DNA of 64,000 bases from an uncultured Porphyromonadaceae bacterium (GCA_947573485.1 CANPGB010000008.1:53016-117015), one strand, 5' to 3'. Shown: positions 43,185 to 52,071, counted from the stretch's first letter. Notes: a model not told the origin generated them from the letters alone. Program-made: numbers and translations.

Positions 43185-45190
43185 ATTTCGACATTGAGGG
43201 TGAAGCGGTAGTTGCGCTTCGGCATGGGATAGTTGATGATAACGTCGTAGTCCTGGTTAAGGAGGTTGTTAACCTCGGCGAGAGCACGCAGCCGCACCTT
43301 GCCAAGGCTGAAATCCTTGCTCAGCGACACATCCGACGTATACCAGGGCTGAGTATAGTTATATCGTATGTTTTCCTGCTGGTTATAGCGCTCGCCGACA
43401 TATATCCACGAGTAATTCAGTCCCCAGCCACGCCACTGCGCGTTAACCACCGCCGAGCCCGAGTGGCGCGGGATGTAGGGTATCTGGTCGCGGTAATAGT
43501 TGTCGGCAGGATTCGTTACGTCGATGGCCTGCTGGAAAGTATATTGCCCGCGAACGGTCACAAATAAATCGCGCACGGGATTTATGGTTATAAGTCCCGA
43601 TACATCAACGCCCTTTATGGCTACAAGCCCTAAGTTCAGCATAGTCCATCGGAACTGCTGCCCCTTGGGGTAGGCCACAATCTTGTCGCGCACCTTGTTA
43701 TAGTAGGCATCGGCGCTCACACGCACAGCGCTCACAAAACCGCGGCGGGTGCGGTTATAGAGCACTCCCACGTTATACTGTGTCACGCGCTCGGGCGAGA
43801 GCTTGGAGTTGCCCATATCGGCATAATAAAGGTCGTTGAAGGTGGGCATGCGGAACGAGCGCTTGTAGAAAGCTCGCAGCGTGAGGTCCGAGGTGCTCCG
43901 CAAGGGGTTGAAAGAGAGGTAGACGGCCGGAGTGAACACCTTCTTGTCGGCAGGCGACTCCTGCCCGCGGAGCTCGTCGTGGATAAAAGTGCCGAGGGCG
44001 CTCGCCTGCACCTTGAAGCGCTTGAAGTCGAGCGCGGTGGCGGCGCTGAGGTAGTGGCTGAACCGGTCGGGCTTGGCGAAGCCATACATATCGGCGCTCA
44101 TCGTGTTCCACATAAAGTCGTAGCTGAGGGAGATGCGCCACCAATCCGCGGCCTGGTACTCGTTGGCCGACGACAGGTATATCTCCCTCTGCTTGTAGAG
44201 GTTATCTATCTTCACCTGCTTGTCGTCGTTATTCACGTAGTGGGTGCGGTAGAAGGCATATTTCACATTGTTGAGCGAGGTGAATTTGCCGAAATAGCCG
44301 GTATATCGCGCCTGCGCGAAGGAGTTGTTATCCCAGATGCGCTCGCCTCGGCGCCATACATTGTTCACAATGGCACCGGGCACGCCGCGCTCGCTGTTGT
44401 AATTGTAAACCTTGGCGCTCCATGTGCCGGTGTTGAGGGTGCCGTAGACGTTGGCTTCGATGCGCGTGGCATTGATATCGCCGTTCTGGCGCACGGCGGT
44501 GGTGTCGTAGGCAAGCTCGCCGGCCGGGTTCACGCGGCGGTAGCGGAACTTGTATTTGCCCGTCGATGTGAGCCACTCGGCACTCAGCGACGCCGTAACG
44601 CGGCTGCCGAGTTTCAGTTCCATAAGCGCCGAGGGGTTGAGGAGGTCGAACGACCCCGCGCGCACCGTCGCGCGCATATGCCAGGTCTCCCCGGCCTCGA
44701 AATGCGGCTTGCGCGTGCGCATATATATCGAACCCGCCGACCCGAAGTCTTTGGCAGGCTGCAGTATCTCGCTTTTCTGCCCGTTGTAGAGCGACAGTGC
44801 CTCCATATTGTCGAGCGAGAACTGCCCGAGGTCTATCTGCCCGTTCTGCGCGTTGCCCAGCTCCACGCCGTCGTACACAACGCCGGTATGGTTGGTGCCC
44901 ATCGAGCGGATGTTCACTGTCTTTATGCCGCCCACGCCGCCGTAGTCCTTGACCTGAACGCCCGAGAAGTAGCGCAGGGCGTCGGCAACGCTGTTGCTGT
45001 TGAGCCTCCGGAGCTCATCGCCGCTCAGCACCTGCGCCGGAATTATCTCGGGAGGAGCCACGCGGCGGCCCGTGACTACAACCTCACGCAAGGTCGTAAT
45101 GGCAGAGTCGCTCTCCTCTCCGGCGCGGGATACCGCGGGGAGCGCGAGGGCTGCCGTTGCAAGAATAAAATATTTGAAAGAATCTTTCAT
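43181..45190 (-). CDS. btuB: BtuB-like TonB-dependent vitamin B12 receptor
   Basis: This 669-residue outer-membrane barrel starts at the ATG at 45190, giving the signal MKDSFKYFILATAALALPAV. A longer in-frame reading to 45340 would run into the riboswitch and is rejected. A TonB box-like LREVVVTGRR follows, then a plug domain (ALRYFSGVQVKDYGGVGGIK, VNIRSMG) and strands to the C-terminal NYRFTLNVEI. The length matches BtuB rather than the much larger SusC type. A cobalamin riboswitch in the leader and a coupled BtuG-like gene identify the substrate class. Confidence 0.93.
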   Translation of the reverse strand: MKDSFKYFILATAALALPAVSRAGEESDSAITTLREVVVTGRRVAPPEIIPAQVLSGDELRRLNSNSVADALRYFSGVQVKDYGGVGGIKTVNIRSMGTNHTGVVYDGVELGNAQNGQIDLGQFSLDNMEALSLYNGQKSEILQPAKDFGSAGSIYMRTRKPHFEAGETWHMRATVRAGSFDLLNPSALMELKLGSRVTASLSAEWLTSTGKYKFRYRRVNPAGELAYDTTAVRQNGDINATRIEANVYGTLNTGTWSAKVYNYNSERGVPGAIVNNVWRRGERIWDNNSFAQARYTGYFGKFTSLNNVKYAFYRTHYVNNDDKQVKIDNLYKQREIYLSSANEYQAADWWRISLSYDFMWNTMSADMYGFAKPDRFSHYLSAATALDFKRFKVQASALGTFIHDELRGQESPADKKVFTPAVYLSFNPLRSTSDLTLRAFYKRSFRMPTFNDLYYADMGNSKLSPERVTQYNVGVLYNRTRRGFVSAVRVSADAYYNKVRDKIVAYPKGQQFRWTMLNLGLVAIKGVDVSGLITINPVRDLFVTVRGQYTFQQAIDVTNPADNYYRDQIPYIPRHSGSAVVNAQWRGWGLNYSWIYVGERYNQQENIRYNYTQPWYTSDVSLSKDFSLGKVRLRALAEVNNLLNQDYDVIINYPMPKRNYRFTLNVEI

Positions 45191-45266
45191 TTTTCCATTG
45201 CTACAAGTGTGATGCCTCACCGAGCTGTACAATGGATAAAACGAAGCCTGCGGATGCCTTAGACGG

Positions 45267-45291
45267 AAAAAAGCCGCCGGGCTCCGACGAC
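45267..45291 (-). terminator. Intrinsic terminator in the btuB leader (riboswitch expression platform)
   Basis: On the minus strand GTCGTCGG (45291-45284), loop AGC, then CCGGCGGC (45280-45273) form an 8-base stem with two G-U pairs, followed by six T (45272-45267). It lies between the riboswitch and the btuB ATG. A 9-base inverted repeat, AGCCTGCGG at 45319-45311 and CCGCAGGCT at 45253-45245, surrounds it. Confidence 0.75.
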
Positions 45292-45333
45292 TTATTCCAT
45301 GCCCATATTCCCGCAGGCTCTTGTGGTGGCGTC

Positions 45334-45502
45334 GCGACAAAAGACAGGTCTTCTGGCTCGCCGCCTCCTATCTCCGCGGCGCCTTCTCAGAGACGCGCTC
45401 CAATGGCTTTGTGCCGCGGGATTTCCGCCTTCACGGGCGGGGGCGACTTACAGCAGCGGGTACTGCTCCGGATTCTCACCGGATTCCCTTGCTCTTTGTC
45501 GC
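45334..45502 (-). promoter_or_regulatory. Cobalamin (B12) riboswitch upstream of btuB
   Basis: Read on the minus strand, the element begins with GCGACAAAG (45502-45494) and ends with CTTTTGTCGC (45343-45334), which pair as P1. Inside are the conserved GGGAATCCGGTGAGAATCCG core, then AGCAGTACCCGCTGCTGTAA, and near the 3' end the B12 box AGCCAGAAGACCTGT (45358-45344). These are the hallmarks of the adenosylcobalamin riboswitch class. It begins a few bases after a consensus promoter and is followed by a terminator, so high cobalamin should switch off the five-gene operon. Confidence 0.95.
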
Positions 45503-45504
45503 CA

Positions 45505-45535
45505 CAAAGTTACGATATTTTTTTATTATGGCAAA
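45505..45535 (-). promoter_or_regulatory. Consensus promoter of the B12 operon
   Basis: The minus strand has TTTG at 45535-45532 and TAACTTTG at 45512-45505 with 19 bases between, a full Bacteroidota -33/-7 match. The predicted transcript starts at the first riboswitch stem. The -33 box sits almost against the stop codon of the upstream dehydrogenase gene. Confidence 0.8.
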
Positions 45536-45536
45536 G

Positions 45537-46493
45537 TCAATTGACTACATTAACAGGCTTGCCGCTCACAAATGCCGCCACATTGCCCACAGCTATGCGC
45601 ATGAGGCGGTCGCGGGCCTCGGTAGAAGCCCAGGCTATGTGGGGTGTTATGAAGCAGCCGGGGGCTTTCAGCAGAGGATTGTCGGCGGCAGGGGGCTCGC
45701 TCGACATCACATCGAGACCGGCGCCATACAGCTTGCCCTCGGCAAGAGCCTTGGCGAGAGCGGCATCGTCGATAAGCGGACCGCGCGCGGTGTTGATGAG
45801 TATGGCGCTGCGCTTCATAAGGCCGAGGCGACGGGCGTCAGCCATACCGCGGGTCTCGGGAGTCAGCGGGCAATGCAGGCTCACAACATCGGCCTTGGCA
45901 AAAAGCTCGTCAAGCTCCATTTTCACATAGCCTGCAGGCAGCTCGTCGGCACGCTTGGAGGTGAACACGGCCACTGTCATGCCAAAGGCGGCAGCGATAG
46001 CAGCCACTGCCTTGCCAATATTACCGAAGCCCACTATTCCCATGGTCTTGCCGGCAAGCTCGGGCCACTCGCGCTCACGGTATGTGAAATCGGCGCAGCT
46101 GCTCCACTTACCCTCGCTCACGCCACGGGCGTAGTCCTCTACCCTGTTTGTTATGGCAAGGATGAGAGCAAACACCTGCTGTGCCACCGACATCGTGCTG
46201 TAGGCCGGGATATTCGACACCGTGATTCCGGCCTTGGCAGCGGCCTCGGTATCAACAATATTATAGCCCGTGGCAAGCACGCCTATATATTTCAGCGACG
46301 GCAGGGCTGCAATGGTGGCGGCATTGAAAGGCACCTTGTTGGTAAGCACCATTTCGGCATCGCCCACGCGCTCTACAATCTCCTCGCGCGCCGTGCGGTC
46401 GTAGATCTCAACATCGGCGTATTCAGCGAAAAGGCCCCACCGACTGTCGTCGGCGGGGTATAAGGAATAGCCGTCAAGGCAGACGAGTTTCAT
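45537..46493 (-). CDS. D-2-hydroxyacid dehydrogenase
   Basis: This 318-residue NAD-dependent enzyme has the formate/glycerate dehydrogenase fold. It shows the Rossmann motif GIVGFGNIGKAVA, the catalytic Arg in NTARGPLIDDAAL, Glu in SSEPPAADNP and His in TPHIAWAS. These features fit glycerate or hydroxypyruvate reductases and also D-lactate-type dehydrogenases, so the substrate is open. The start directly abuts the prs stop on the same strand, with no gap. Its end is followed at once by the promoter of the B12 operon. Confidence 0.9.
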   Translation of the reverse strand: MKLVCLDGYSLYPADDSRWGLFAEYADVEIYDRTAREEIVERVGDAEMVLTNKVPFNAATIAALPSLKYIGVLATGYNIVDTEAAAKAGITVSNIPAYSTMSVAQQVFALILAITNRVEDYARGVSEGKWSSCADFTYREREWPELAGKTMGIVGFGNIGKAVAAIAAAFGMTVAVFTSKRADELPAGYVKMELDELFAKADVVSLHCPLTPETRGMADARRLGLMKRSAILINTARGPLIDDAALAKALAEGKLYGAGLDVMSSEPPAADNPLLKAPGCFITPHIAWASTEARDRLMRIAVGNVAAFVSGKPVNVVN

Positions 46494-47438
46494 TTATTTG
46501 ATGAGGTACTGCGATGAAATCGACTGGTTGCAGTGCACGCGGCGGATAGTGTCGGCAAAGAGACGGGCTACCGAAATCACGGTGCACTTGGGGCAATCTT
46601 TGGTGTAGGGAATCGAGTTGGTGAAAATCATTTCGGTGAGCGAGCACTCGCCTACGCGCTCGGTGGCGGGGTCGCTCATGATAGCGTGCGAGGCAAGGGC
46701 GCGTACCGACCTGGCGCCGTTTTCCATCATAAGGTCGGCGGCCTTGGTTATGGTGCCGGCGGTGTCCACCATATCGTCAACGAGAATCACGTTCTTGTCT
46801 TTCACGTCGCCGATAACGGTCATCTTGGCCACCACGTTGGCTTTAGCGCGCTGCTTGTGGCAGAGCACCAGGGGCACGTCGAGATACTTGGCGTAGCTGT
46901 TGGCACGCTTGGCACCGCCTACGTCGGGGGTGGCGATTACCATGTCTTCGAGTTTGAGGCTCTGGATATAGGGGATGAACACCGAAGAGGCATAGAGGTG
47001 GTCGACGGGAACATTGAAAAATCCCTGAATCTGGTCGGCGTGGAGGTCCATGGTTATCACGCGGTCAACACCGGCGGTAACGAGCATGTCCGACACAAGT
47101 TTGGCGGCAATCGACACACGGGGCTTGTCTTTGCGGTCCTGGCGTGCCCAGCCGAAGTAAGGCATGACGGCGATAACGCTCTTTGCCGATGCACGTTTGG
47201 CGGCGTCAATCATAAGGAGAAGCTCCATGAGATTGTCGCAGTTGGGGAAAGTGCTCTGCACAAGATAAACCTCGCAGCCGCGTACCGATTCCTCGAATGA
47301 AACTTCAAATTCGCCGTCGGCGAAGTGTTCGATTTTCATTTTGCCGAGCTCGACGCCGAGTTCTTTGCAGATTTCCTCGGCCATATAGCGCGATTTTGTA
47401 CCTGAGAAAATCTTAAAGGTTGGAAGCATTGAATCCAT
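46494..47438 (-). CDS. prs: Ribose-phosphate pyrophosphokinase
   Basis: This 314-residue enzyme makes PRPP from ribose 5-phosphate and ATP, feeding purine, pyrimidine, NAD and histidine synthesis. The start TFKIFSGTKSRYMAEEIC, the ATP-site region YFGWARQDRK, MDLHADQIQGFF and the PRPP loop VILVDDMVDTAGTITKAA are all present. The start could be 47438 or the Met three codons later. It lies 18 bases downstream of the GH13 gene and abuts the dehydrogenase gene. Confidence 0.97.
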   Translation of the reverse strand: MDSMLPTFKIFSGTKSRYMAEEICKELGVELGKMKIEHFADGEFEVSFEESVRGCEVYLVQSTFPNCDNLMELLLMIDAAKRASAKSVIAVMPYFGWARQDRKDKPRVSIAAKLVSDMLVTAGVDRVITMDLHADQIQGFFNVPVDHLYASSVFIPYIQSLKLEDMVIATPDVGGAKRANSYAKYLDVPLVLCHKQRAKANVVAKMTVIGDVKDKNVILVDDMVDTAGTITKAADLMMENGARSVRALASHAIMSDPATERVGECSLTEMIFTNSIPYTKDCPKCTVISVARLFADTIRRVHCNQSISSQYLIK

Positions 47439-47456
47439 GGGATTTGTGTTGGTTTA

Positions 47457-49214
47457 CTATTTGGAGTTTTTGTTCGTTTTTCTTGTTTTTACCTTAGTCG
47501 CTGTTTGTTTGCGCAGGGGCTCGATGCGGGCCGACGATATTTTCCACACGGTGGCACCATGGGCGGGCACGGTGGTGCGGAAAGGCTCGGTTGAGCAGAA
47601 AGCCTTGGGAGCCGAGACGCCCGAAAGGAGCTCCACAGCCTCGGGGTCGCAGCCCTCGGGGAGGTCGAGCACATTGAAGGCGTGGCGCGGTATGTTGACG
47701 GCTATCTCCGAGTCGCTGTCGCCGAAGTTCACCGTCACCACAAGTGTGGTGTCGCCTTCATGGCGCAGGAACGCGTAGTGGCGGTGGGGGTTGAGCGCGG
47801 GGTTCTCGTAGTTCACATACATGAGGTCGAAGAAGCTGCCTTTGGCTATGGCCTCTTCGGCGTTGGCGAGCCTTAGCACGCGGCGGTAGAGGGCGCGCAG
47901 CTCGCTTTCCTGCTCTGTGAGTGGGCCGTTGCACTTGCCGCGGTTGAGCCAGCGGCGCACCGAGGCCACGCTCCAGTAGTCGAAGATTGTGGTGCGGCCG
48001 TCGTGCCCGCTGAAACCTTCGGCGTCGGCTCCGGGCTCGCCCAACTCCTGACCGAAGTATATCATCATGGGGCCGGTGCTCATCATGGTGCTTACAACAA
48101 GCGAGGGGAGCACGCGCGAGGCATCGCCTGCGTAGAAGGTGGAGGCAAAGCGCTGCTCGTCGTGGTTCTCAAGGAAGTTGAGCATGTTGGGGGCTATGCC
48201 CTCAACGGTCTGCCAGCAGTTGGTAAGGGTTGCGGCGGAGTGGTTCTGAGTCTCCACGGCGCGCAAGGTGTCGTAGAGGTTCACCTTGTCGTAGAGGTAG
48301 TCGAAGCCGCCGTATTCTATAAACGGGCGGTAGAGCCCTACATCGTATATCTCGGCAATGAAGATAGTGCCGGGGAACTTGTCTTTTACTTGAGGTATTG
48401 CCCAGTGCCAAAATTCGAGGGGCACCATGTGCACCATGTCGCAGCGGAAGCCGTCGACGCCGCGGGCTGCCCAGTAGCGCAGTATGTGCAGCATCTTGAG
48501 CCAGGTGTCGGGCACGGGGTCGAAGTGGTGGCTGCCGTTGCCGTAGTCGACGCCGTAGTTGAGTTTTACGGTGTCGTACCAGTCGTTCTGCCCGGGGAAG
48601 GCCGTGAAGCAGTCGTTGCCCGAGGCCTTGGCGGGGAACTCCACGTAGGCGCCGGGTCCGCTGCCGAGGTCGATGTGGGGTGCGAACTGCTGGCGGGTGA
48701 GATAGTAGAAGTTGTTGGACGGGGTGAAGAACATGTCGTGGTTGTCACCCTGCCCGAAGTCCTCAATCCCCGAGGGCTTGGCGTCGGAGTAGTACTGGCG
48801 CGCCACGTGGTTGGGCACGAAGTCGATAATCACTTTCATGCCGGCGTCGTGCGTGCGCTTTACAAGGGCGTCGAACTCAGCCAGGCGTGCGGGCACGTTC
48901 ACGGCCAGGTCGGGGTCTATGTCGTAGTAGTCGCAAATGGCATAGGGGCTGCCTGCGCGGCCTTTGACCACATGGGGGTTGTGGGGCGCTATGCCGTAGC
49001 GCGAGTAGTCGGCGTCGTGCGTGTGCTCTATCACGCCGGTATACCACACATGGGTGGTGCCGAGGTCGCGTATGGCCTCGAGCACGGTGGGGGTGATGTC
49101 GTTGAGCTTTCCCGAGCCGTTTTGGGCGAGAGTGCCACCAACGGTGGGTGCGTCGCAGTAGTTTGTGAAGAGGCGCGGGAGCAGTTGGTAAATGATTGGC
49201 TTGGGAGTAGGCAT
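47457..49214 (-). CDS. GH13 alpha-amylase-family glycoside hydrolase, cytoplasmic
   Basis: This is a 585-residue enzyme. I prefer the ATG at 49214 (MPTPKPIIYQLLPRLFTNY), 4 bases after the patatin stop; the in-frame ATG at 49244 only adds a near copy of the same first residues. The catalytic GH13 regions are complete: DFVPNH, GFRCDMVH (nucleophile Asp), IFIAEIYD (acid Glu) and FLENHDE. There is no signal peptide, so it probably acts on intracellular alpha-glucans or maltooligosaccharides. A short beta domain closes the protein, followed by a basic tail. Confidence 0.92.
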   Translation of the reverse strand: MPTPKPIIYQLLPRLFTNYCDAPTVGGTLAQNGSGKLNDITPTVLEAIRDLGTTHVWYTGVIEHTHDADYSRYGIAPHNPHVVKGRAGSPYAICDYYDIDPDLAVNVPARLAEFDALVKRTHDAGMKVIIDFVPNHVARQYYSDAKPSGIEDFGQGDNHDMFFTPSNNFYYLTRQQFAPHIDLGSGPGAYVEFPAKASGNDCFTAFPGQNDWYDTVKLNYGVDYGNGSHHFDPVPDTWLKMLHILRYWAARGVDGFRCDMVHMVPLEFWHWAIPQVKDKFPGTIFIAEIYDVGLYRPFIEYGGFDYLYDKVNLYDTLRAVETQNHSAATLTNCWQTVEGIAPNMLNFLENHDEQRFASTFYAGDASRVLPSLVVSTMMSTGPMMIYFGQELGEPGADAEGFSGHDGRTTIFDYWSVASVRRWLNRGKCNGPLTEQESELRALYRRVLRLANAEEAIAKGSFFDLMYVNYENPALNPHRHYAFLRHEGDTTLVVTVNFGDSDSEIAVNIPRHAFNVLDLPEGCDPEAVELLSGVSAPKAFCSTEPFRTTVPAHGATVWKISSARIEPLRKQTATKVKTRKTNKNSK

Positions 49215-49218
49215 GATT

Positions 49219-50094
49219 TTATTTATCTGTTTTGGAGTCGGCATCGGCTGCCGAGGGCTTCCACATGCCGGCTTCGATGAGGGCGGCGCGGGTGTGGATA
49301 TAGCCCGACAGGAAAATACGTTTTATGTTTTTGAGGTCGAACACCGCGCAGTCGGCAATTTCGGGGGTCTGCACGGATATGTCGCACAGGGCCATGTCGA
49401 CGGCCTGGTTGGCCTTCGCCATTATATTATATGTGCGCAGGGCCACCTCTATTATCGATTTATAGCGCGGGGCCTTCTTGAGGGGGCTTACGTTGACGCC
49501 TATGAGGAGCTCGCACTTGTCGCGCAGAATCCATGCGGGGTGGTTGCGGAGCACGCCGCCGTCGACATACTTCACGCCGTCGATTTCCACCGGTTGGAAC
49601 ACTATGGGTATCGAGCACGAGGCCATCATGGCAGGGCCTATCTCGCCCTCTGAGAAGGCCACGGGCAGGCCGTGGTCGAAGTCGGTGGCACCGAGATAGG
49701 TGGGGATGGGCAGCTCCTCGAGCCTGCGGTAGTCGCCGAGGGAGCGCAGTATAAATTCTTTGAATTTCTCGATTTTGAAAAGACCGCCTGCACCGAGCGA
49801 GAGTTCGGCGAAGTCGCGGAAACCGGTGCGGGCAAAAATATCGGCCATACGCAGGGGAGTGACACCTGCGGCATAGAGCACGGCGATAACCGACCCGGCA
49901 CTTACTCCGGCAATGACGTCGGGCTTGAGCCCGGCCTCCTCTATTGCCATGAGTGCACCGGCATGAGCAAAGCCACGGGCACCGCCCCCGCTCAATGCCA
50001 GACCGAGCTTATAAGGCTTCGGGCCGGAGCTTTGGGCGGAATCTGCAGCATTCGCCGAGGGCTTGGAATTATCCTTGGTTTTAGTCAGGCACAT
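49219..50094 (-). CDS. Patatin-like phospholipase
   Basis: This is a 291-residue protein with the Ser-Asp dyad of the patatin family: oxyanion loop LALSGGGARGFAHAG (about 32-46), nucleophile motif AGVSAGSV and the Asp in VDGGVLRNHP. No signal peptide is evident; the N-terminus is a polar, low-complexity stretch. Related bacterial proteins are esterases of the RssA type that deacylate lipids. The ATG lies about 11 bases after a perfect -7 box, so the mRNA leader is very short. GH13 follows 4 bases downstream. Confidence 0.92.
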   Translation of the reverse strand: MCLTKTKDNSKPSANAADSAQSSGPKPYKLGLALSGGGARGFAHAGALMAIEEAGLKPDVIAGVSAGSVIAVLYAAGVTPLRMADIFARTGFRDFAELSLGAGGLFKIEKFKEFILRSLGDYRRLEELPIPTYLGATDFDHGLPVAFSEGEIGPAMMASCSIPIVFQPVEIDGVKYVDGGVLRNHPAWILRDKCELLIGVNVSPLKKAPRYKSIIEVALRTYNIMAKANQAVDMALCDISVQTPEIADCAVFDLKNIKRIFLSGYIHTRAALIEAGMWKPSAADADSKTDK

Positions 50095-50104
50095 AATTCG
50101 TGTG

Positions 50105-50135
50105 CAAAATTAGTCAGAAAAAATAGATTGTTCAA
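50105..50135 (-). promoter_or_regulatory. Consensus promoter for the patatin-GH13 genes
   Basis: The minus strand has TTG at 50135-50133 and TAATTTTG at 50112-50105, 20 bases apart. The start codon at 50094 would be only about five bases from the predicted transcription start. Confidence 0.7.
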
Positions 50136-50188
50136 TTTTTATCACAGGAATTTTTCTTTTATGAACGCTTTAGCCCAAAAGAATGTTG

Positions 50189-50196
50189 TAAATTTG
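50189..50196 (+). promoter_or_regulatory. Putative -7 box for the YihY gene
   Basis: TAAATTTG matches TAnnTTTG, 39 bases before the ATG at 50236. The -33 element is not clear. Confidence 0.5.
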
Positions 50197-50235
50197 CGGA
50201 GCAGAAACGTTCATAGCCCGCCCCCGATATAGAAT

Positions 50236-51627
50236 ATGGATAATTCATCACCAAAGAAACCGTCACGGGTGCAGCGCCTCACAGCAGGCGCCATGGCGGC
50301 ATGGAACTATTTCAACACCGGCGTGTGGAGCGACCCCAGGCGCAAATGGTGGATTAACGTGCTGCGCACCCTCAACCTATCGGTTAATTCTTTCCTCAAC
50401 CGCGATATCCAGACGCAGGCCTGCGCCATGACTTACCGCACCATGCTCGCCGTGGTGCCCGCACTTGCGATGTTCATAGCCATAGGCCGCGGCTTCGGCA
50501 TACAATCAGTTCTGCAGCAGGAGCTTCTGAGCCTCTTCCCGGCGCAGAAGGTGGCAATCTCTTATGCCATGAACTTTGTGGACTCGTACCTGCAGCAGAC
50601 GAGCGAGGGCATATTCCTCGGCGTGGGCATCGCCTTCCTGCTCTGGACTTTGATTTCGCTTATAAGCAATGTGGAAGATACTTTCAACTACATATGGGGG
50701 CAGAAAACGGGCCGCTCGCTGTGGCGCAAGATAAGCGACTACACCACCATGCTGCTCATCCTGCCAGTGCTTATGATAAGCGCGAGCGGCATATCGCTGC
50801 TGTTGAGCACCACCCTGAGCACGATTTTCCATTTCAGCTTCATGACGCCCGTGATAACGGGTTTCCTCGAGGGTCTCAAGGTGCTCATGACCTTCCTCTT
50901 TTTCGCCGCGGCCTATATGCTCATACCCAACGCGCGCGTCAAGTTCAGCAACGCTTTCATATCGGGCGCACTGGCAGGCACGGGCTTTCTTGTGCTTCAG
51001 TGGCTCTTTGTGTCGGGTACCTTATATGTAACCAAGTACAACGCCATATACGGCTCCTTCGCTTTCCTGCCCCTCATGCTCATTTGGATGCAGCTCGCGT
51101 GGGTGATATGCCTTGCCGGAGCCGTGGTGTGCTACTCCTCGCAGAACGTGTTCGCCTTCAGTCTTGATAATGAGGTGAGCAACATATCGTCGCGCTATCA
51201 CGGCATGGTCACTTTAGCCATAACTGCCGTAATAACAAGGCGCTTCATAGAGCACGACAAGCCTGCTACGGCTCACGACCTCATGAACGTCTACGACCTG
51301 CCCGCACGCCTCGTGACAGGCATAACCGACCGCCTCGTGGCCGCCGGTATCATAAACCGCGTGCTCATGCCCGAGAATAAAGATGAATACGGCTTCCAGC
51401 TCGCCACCGACCCCTCCGGGCTTACCGTGGCGTCGCTCACCGCGCAGCTCTACTCAATGGGCAACTCCGATTTCATACCCGATTTCAGCACCAATTTCCC
51501 CGGCATAGCACCCGCCTTCGCCAAGATAGAGAAGGCATTTGCAGGCGTGGCTTCCGACATGCTCATTGCCGACTTTGCCGTGCCCGAAGTTAGCGACAAA
51601 CCCAAAACCAATATATCAGAAACATGA
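50236..51627 (+). CDS. YihY/BrkB family inner-membrane protein
   Basis: This is a 463-residue protein. Six membrane helices lie between about 70 and 320, with family segments AMTYRTMLAVVPALAMFIAI, GIAFLLWTLISLISNVEDTF, YMLIPNARVKFSNAFISGAL and YGSFAFLPLMLIWMQLAWVI. A cytoplasmic C-terminal region (about 330-450) looks like a winged-helix fold (LPARLVTGITDRLVAAGIIN). The molecular role of this family is unsettled. It is coupled to ridA by a 4-base overlap. Confidence 0.9.
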   Translation: MDNSSPKKPSRVQRLTAGAMAAWNYFNTGVWSDPRRKWWINVLRTLNLSVNSFLNRDIQTQACAMTYRTMLAVVPALAMFIAIGRGFGIQSVLQQELLSLFPAQKVAISYAMNFVDSYLQQTSEGIFLGVGIAFLLWTLISLISNVEDTFNYIWGQKTGRSLWRKISDYTTMLLILPVLMISASGISLLLSTTLSTIFHFSFMTPVITGFLEGLKVLMTFLFFAAAYMLIPNARVKFSNAFISGALAGTGFLVLQWLFVSGTLYVTKYNAIYGSFAFLPLMLIWMQLAWVICLAGAVVCYSSQNVFAFSLDNEVSNISSRYHGMVTLAITAVITRRFIEHDKPATAHDLMNVYDLPARLVTGITDRLVAAGIINRVLMPENKDEYGFQLATDPSGLTVASLTAQLYSMGNSDFIPDFSTNFPGIAPAFAKIEKAFAGVASDMLIADFAVPEVSDKPKTNISET

Positions 51628-51998
51628 AAAAAGTAATCGCAACCACCTCGGCTCCCGGAGCCATCGGCCCCTACTCGCAGGCTATCGACACCGGCACTTT
51701 CGTATACGCTTCCGGCCAGATTCCCCTCGACCCCGCAACCGGCAACATACCCGAAGGTATCGAGGCTCAGACCGCCCAGTCGCTCGCCAACGTATGCGCT
51801 ATTCTCGACGCTGCAGGCCTCACCGTGGCCAACGTAGTGAAGACCACCGTTTTCCTCTCCGACATGGCAAACTTCGGCGCCATGAACGAGGTTTACGGCA
51901 AAGTGTTCACCGAGCCCTACCCCGCCCGCTCGGCCGTTGCCGTCCGCGAGCTTCCCAAAGGTGTGCTCGTTGAAATCGAAGTTATAGCAGTGCGCTGA
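51624..51998 (+). CDS. ridA: RidA family enamine/imine deaminase
   Basis: This 124-residue protein hydrolyses reactive enamines such as 2-aminoacrylate from PLP enzymes. It has the family's APGAIGPYSQAIDTGTFVYA, ASGQIPLDP, VVKTTVFLSDM and the C-terminal ARSAVAVRELPKGVLVEIE, whose Arg binds the substrate carboxylate. It overlaps the YihY gene by 4 bases and is followed by an intrinsic terminator at 52025. Confidence 0.96.
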   Translation: MKKVIATTSAPGAIGPYSQAIDTGTFVYASGQIPLDPATGNIPEGIEAQTAQSLANVCAILDAAGLTVANVVKTTVFLSDMANFGAMNEVYGKVFTEPYPARSAVAVRELPKGVLVEIEVIAVR

Positions 51999-52024
51999 AC
52001 CACAGCCTTATAAACACCCATATT

Positions 52025-52064
52025 CAGCCCCGCAGGCGCCCAAGCCTCGGGGCTGTTTCTATTT
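52025..52064 (+). terminator. Intrinsic terminator after ridA
   Basis: CAGCCCCG (52025-52032) pairs with CGGGGCTG (52048-52055) around a 15-base loop, and TTTCTATTT follows. It lies 26 bases past the ridA stop. Confidence 0.8.
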
Positions 52065-52071
52065 CAATACG

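Noticed and set aside
45191..45340. Longer N-terminus for the BtuB-like receptor
   Set aside because: It would place the start inside the B12 riboswitch and translate the terminator; the signal peptide begins at 45190.
45537..46493. Idea that the D-2-hydroxyacid dehydrogenase belongs to the B12 operon
   Set aside because: The B12 promoter and riboswitch lie downstream of its stop codon, so it belongs with prs instead.
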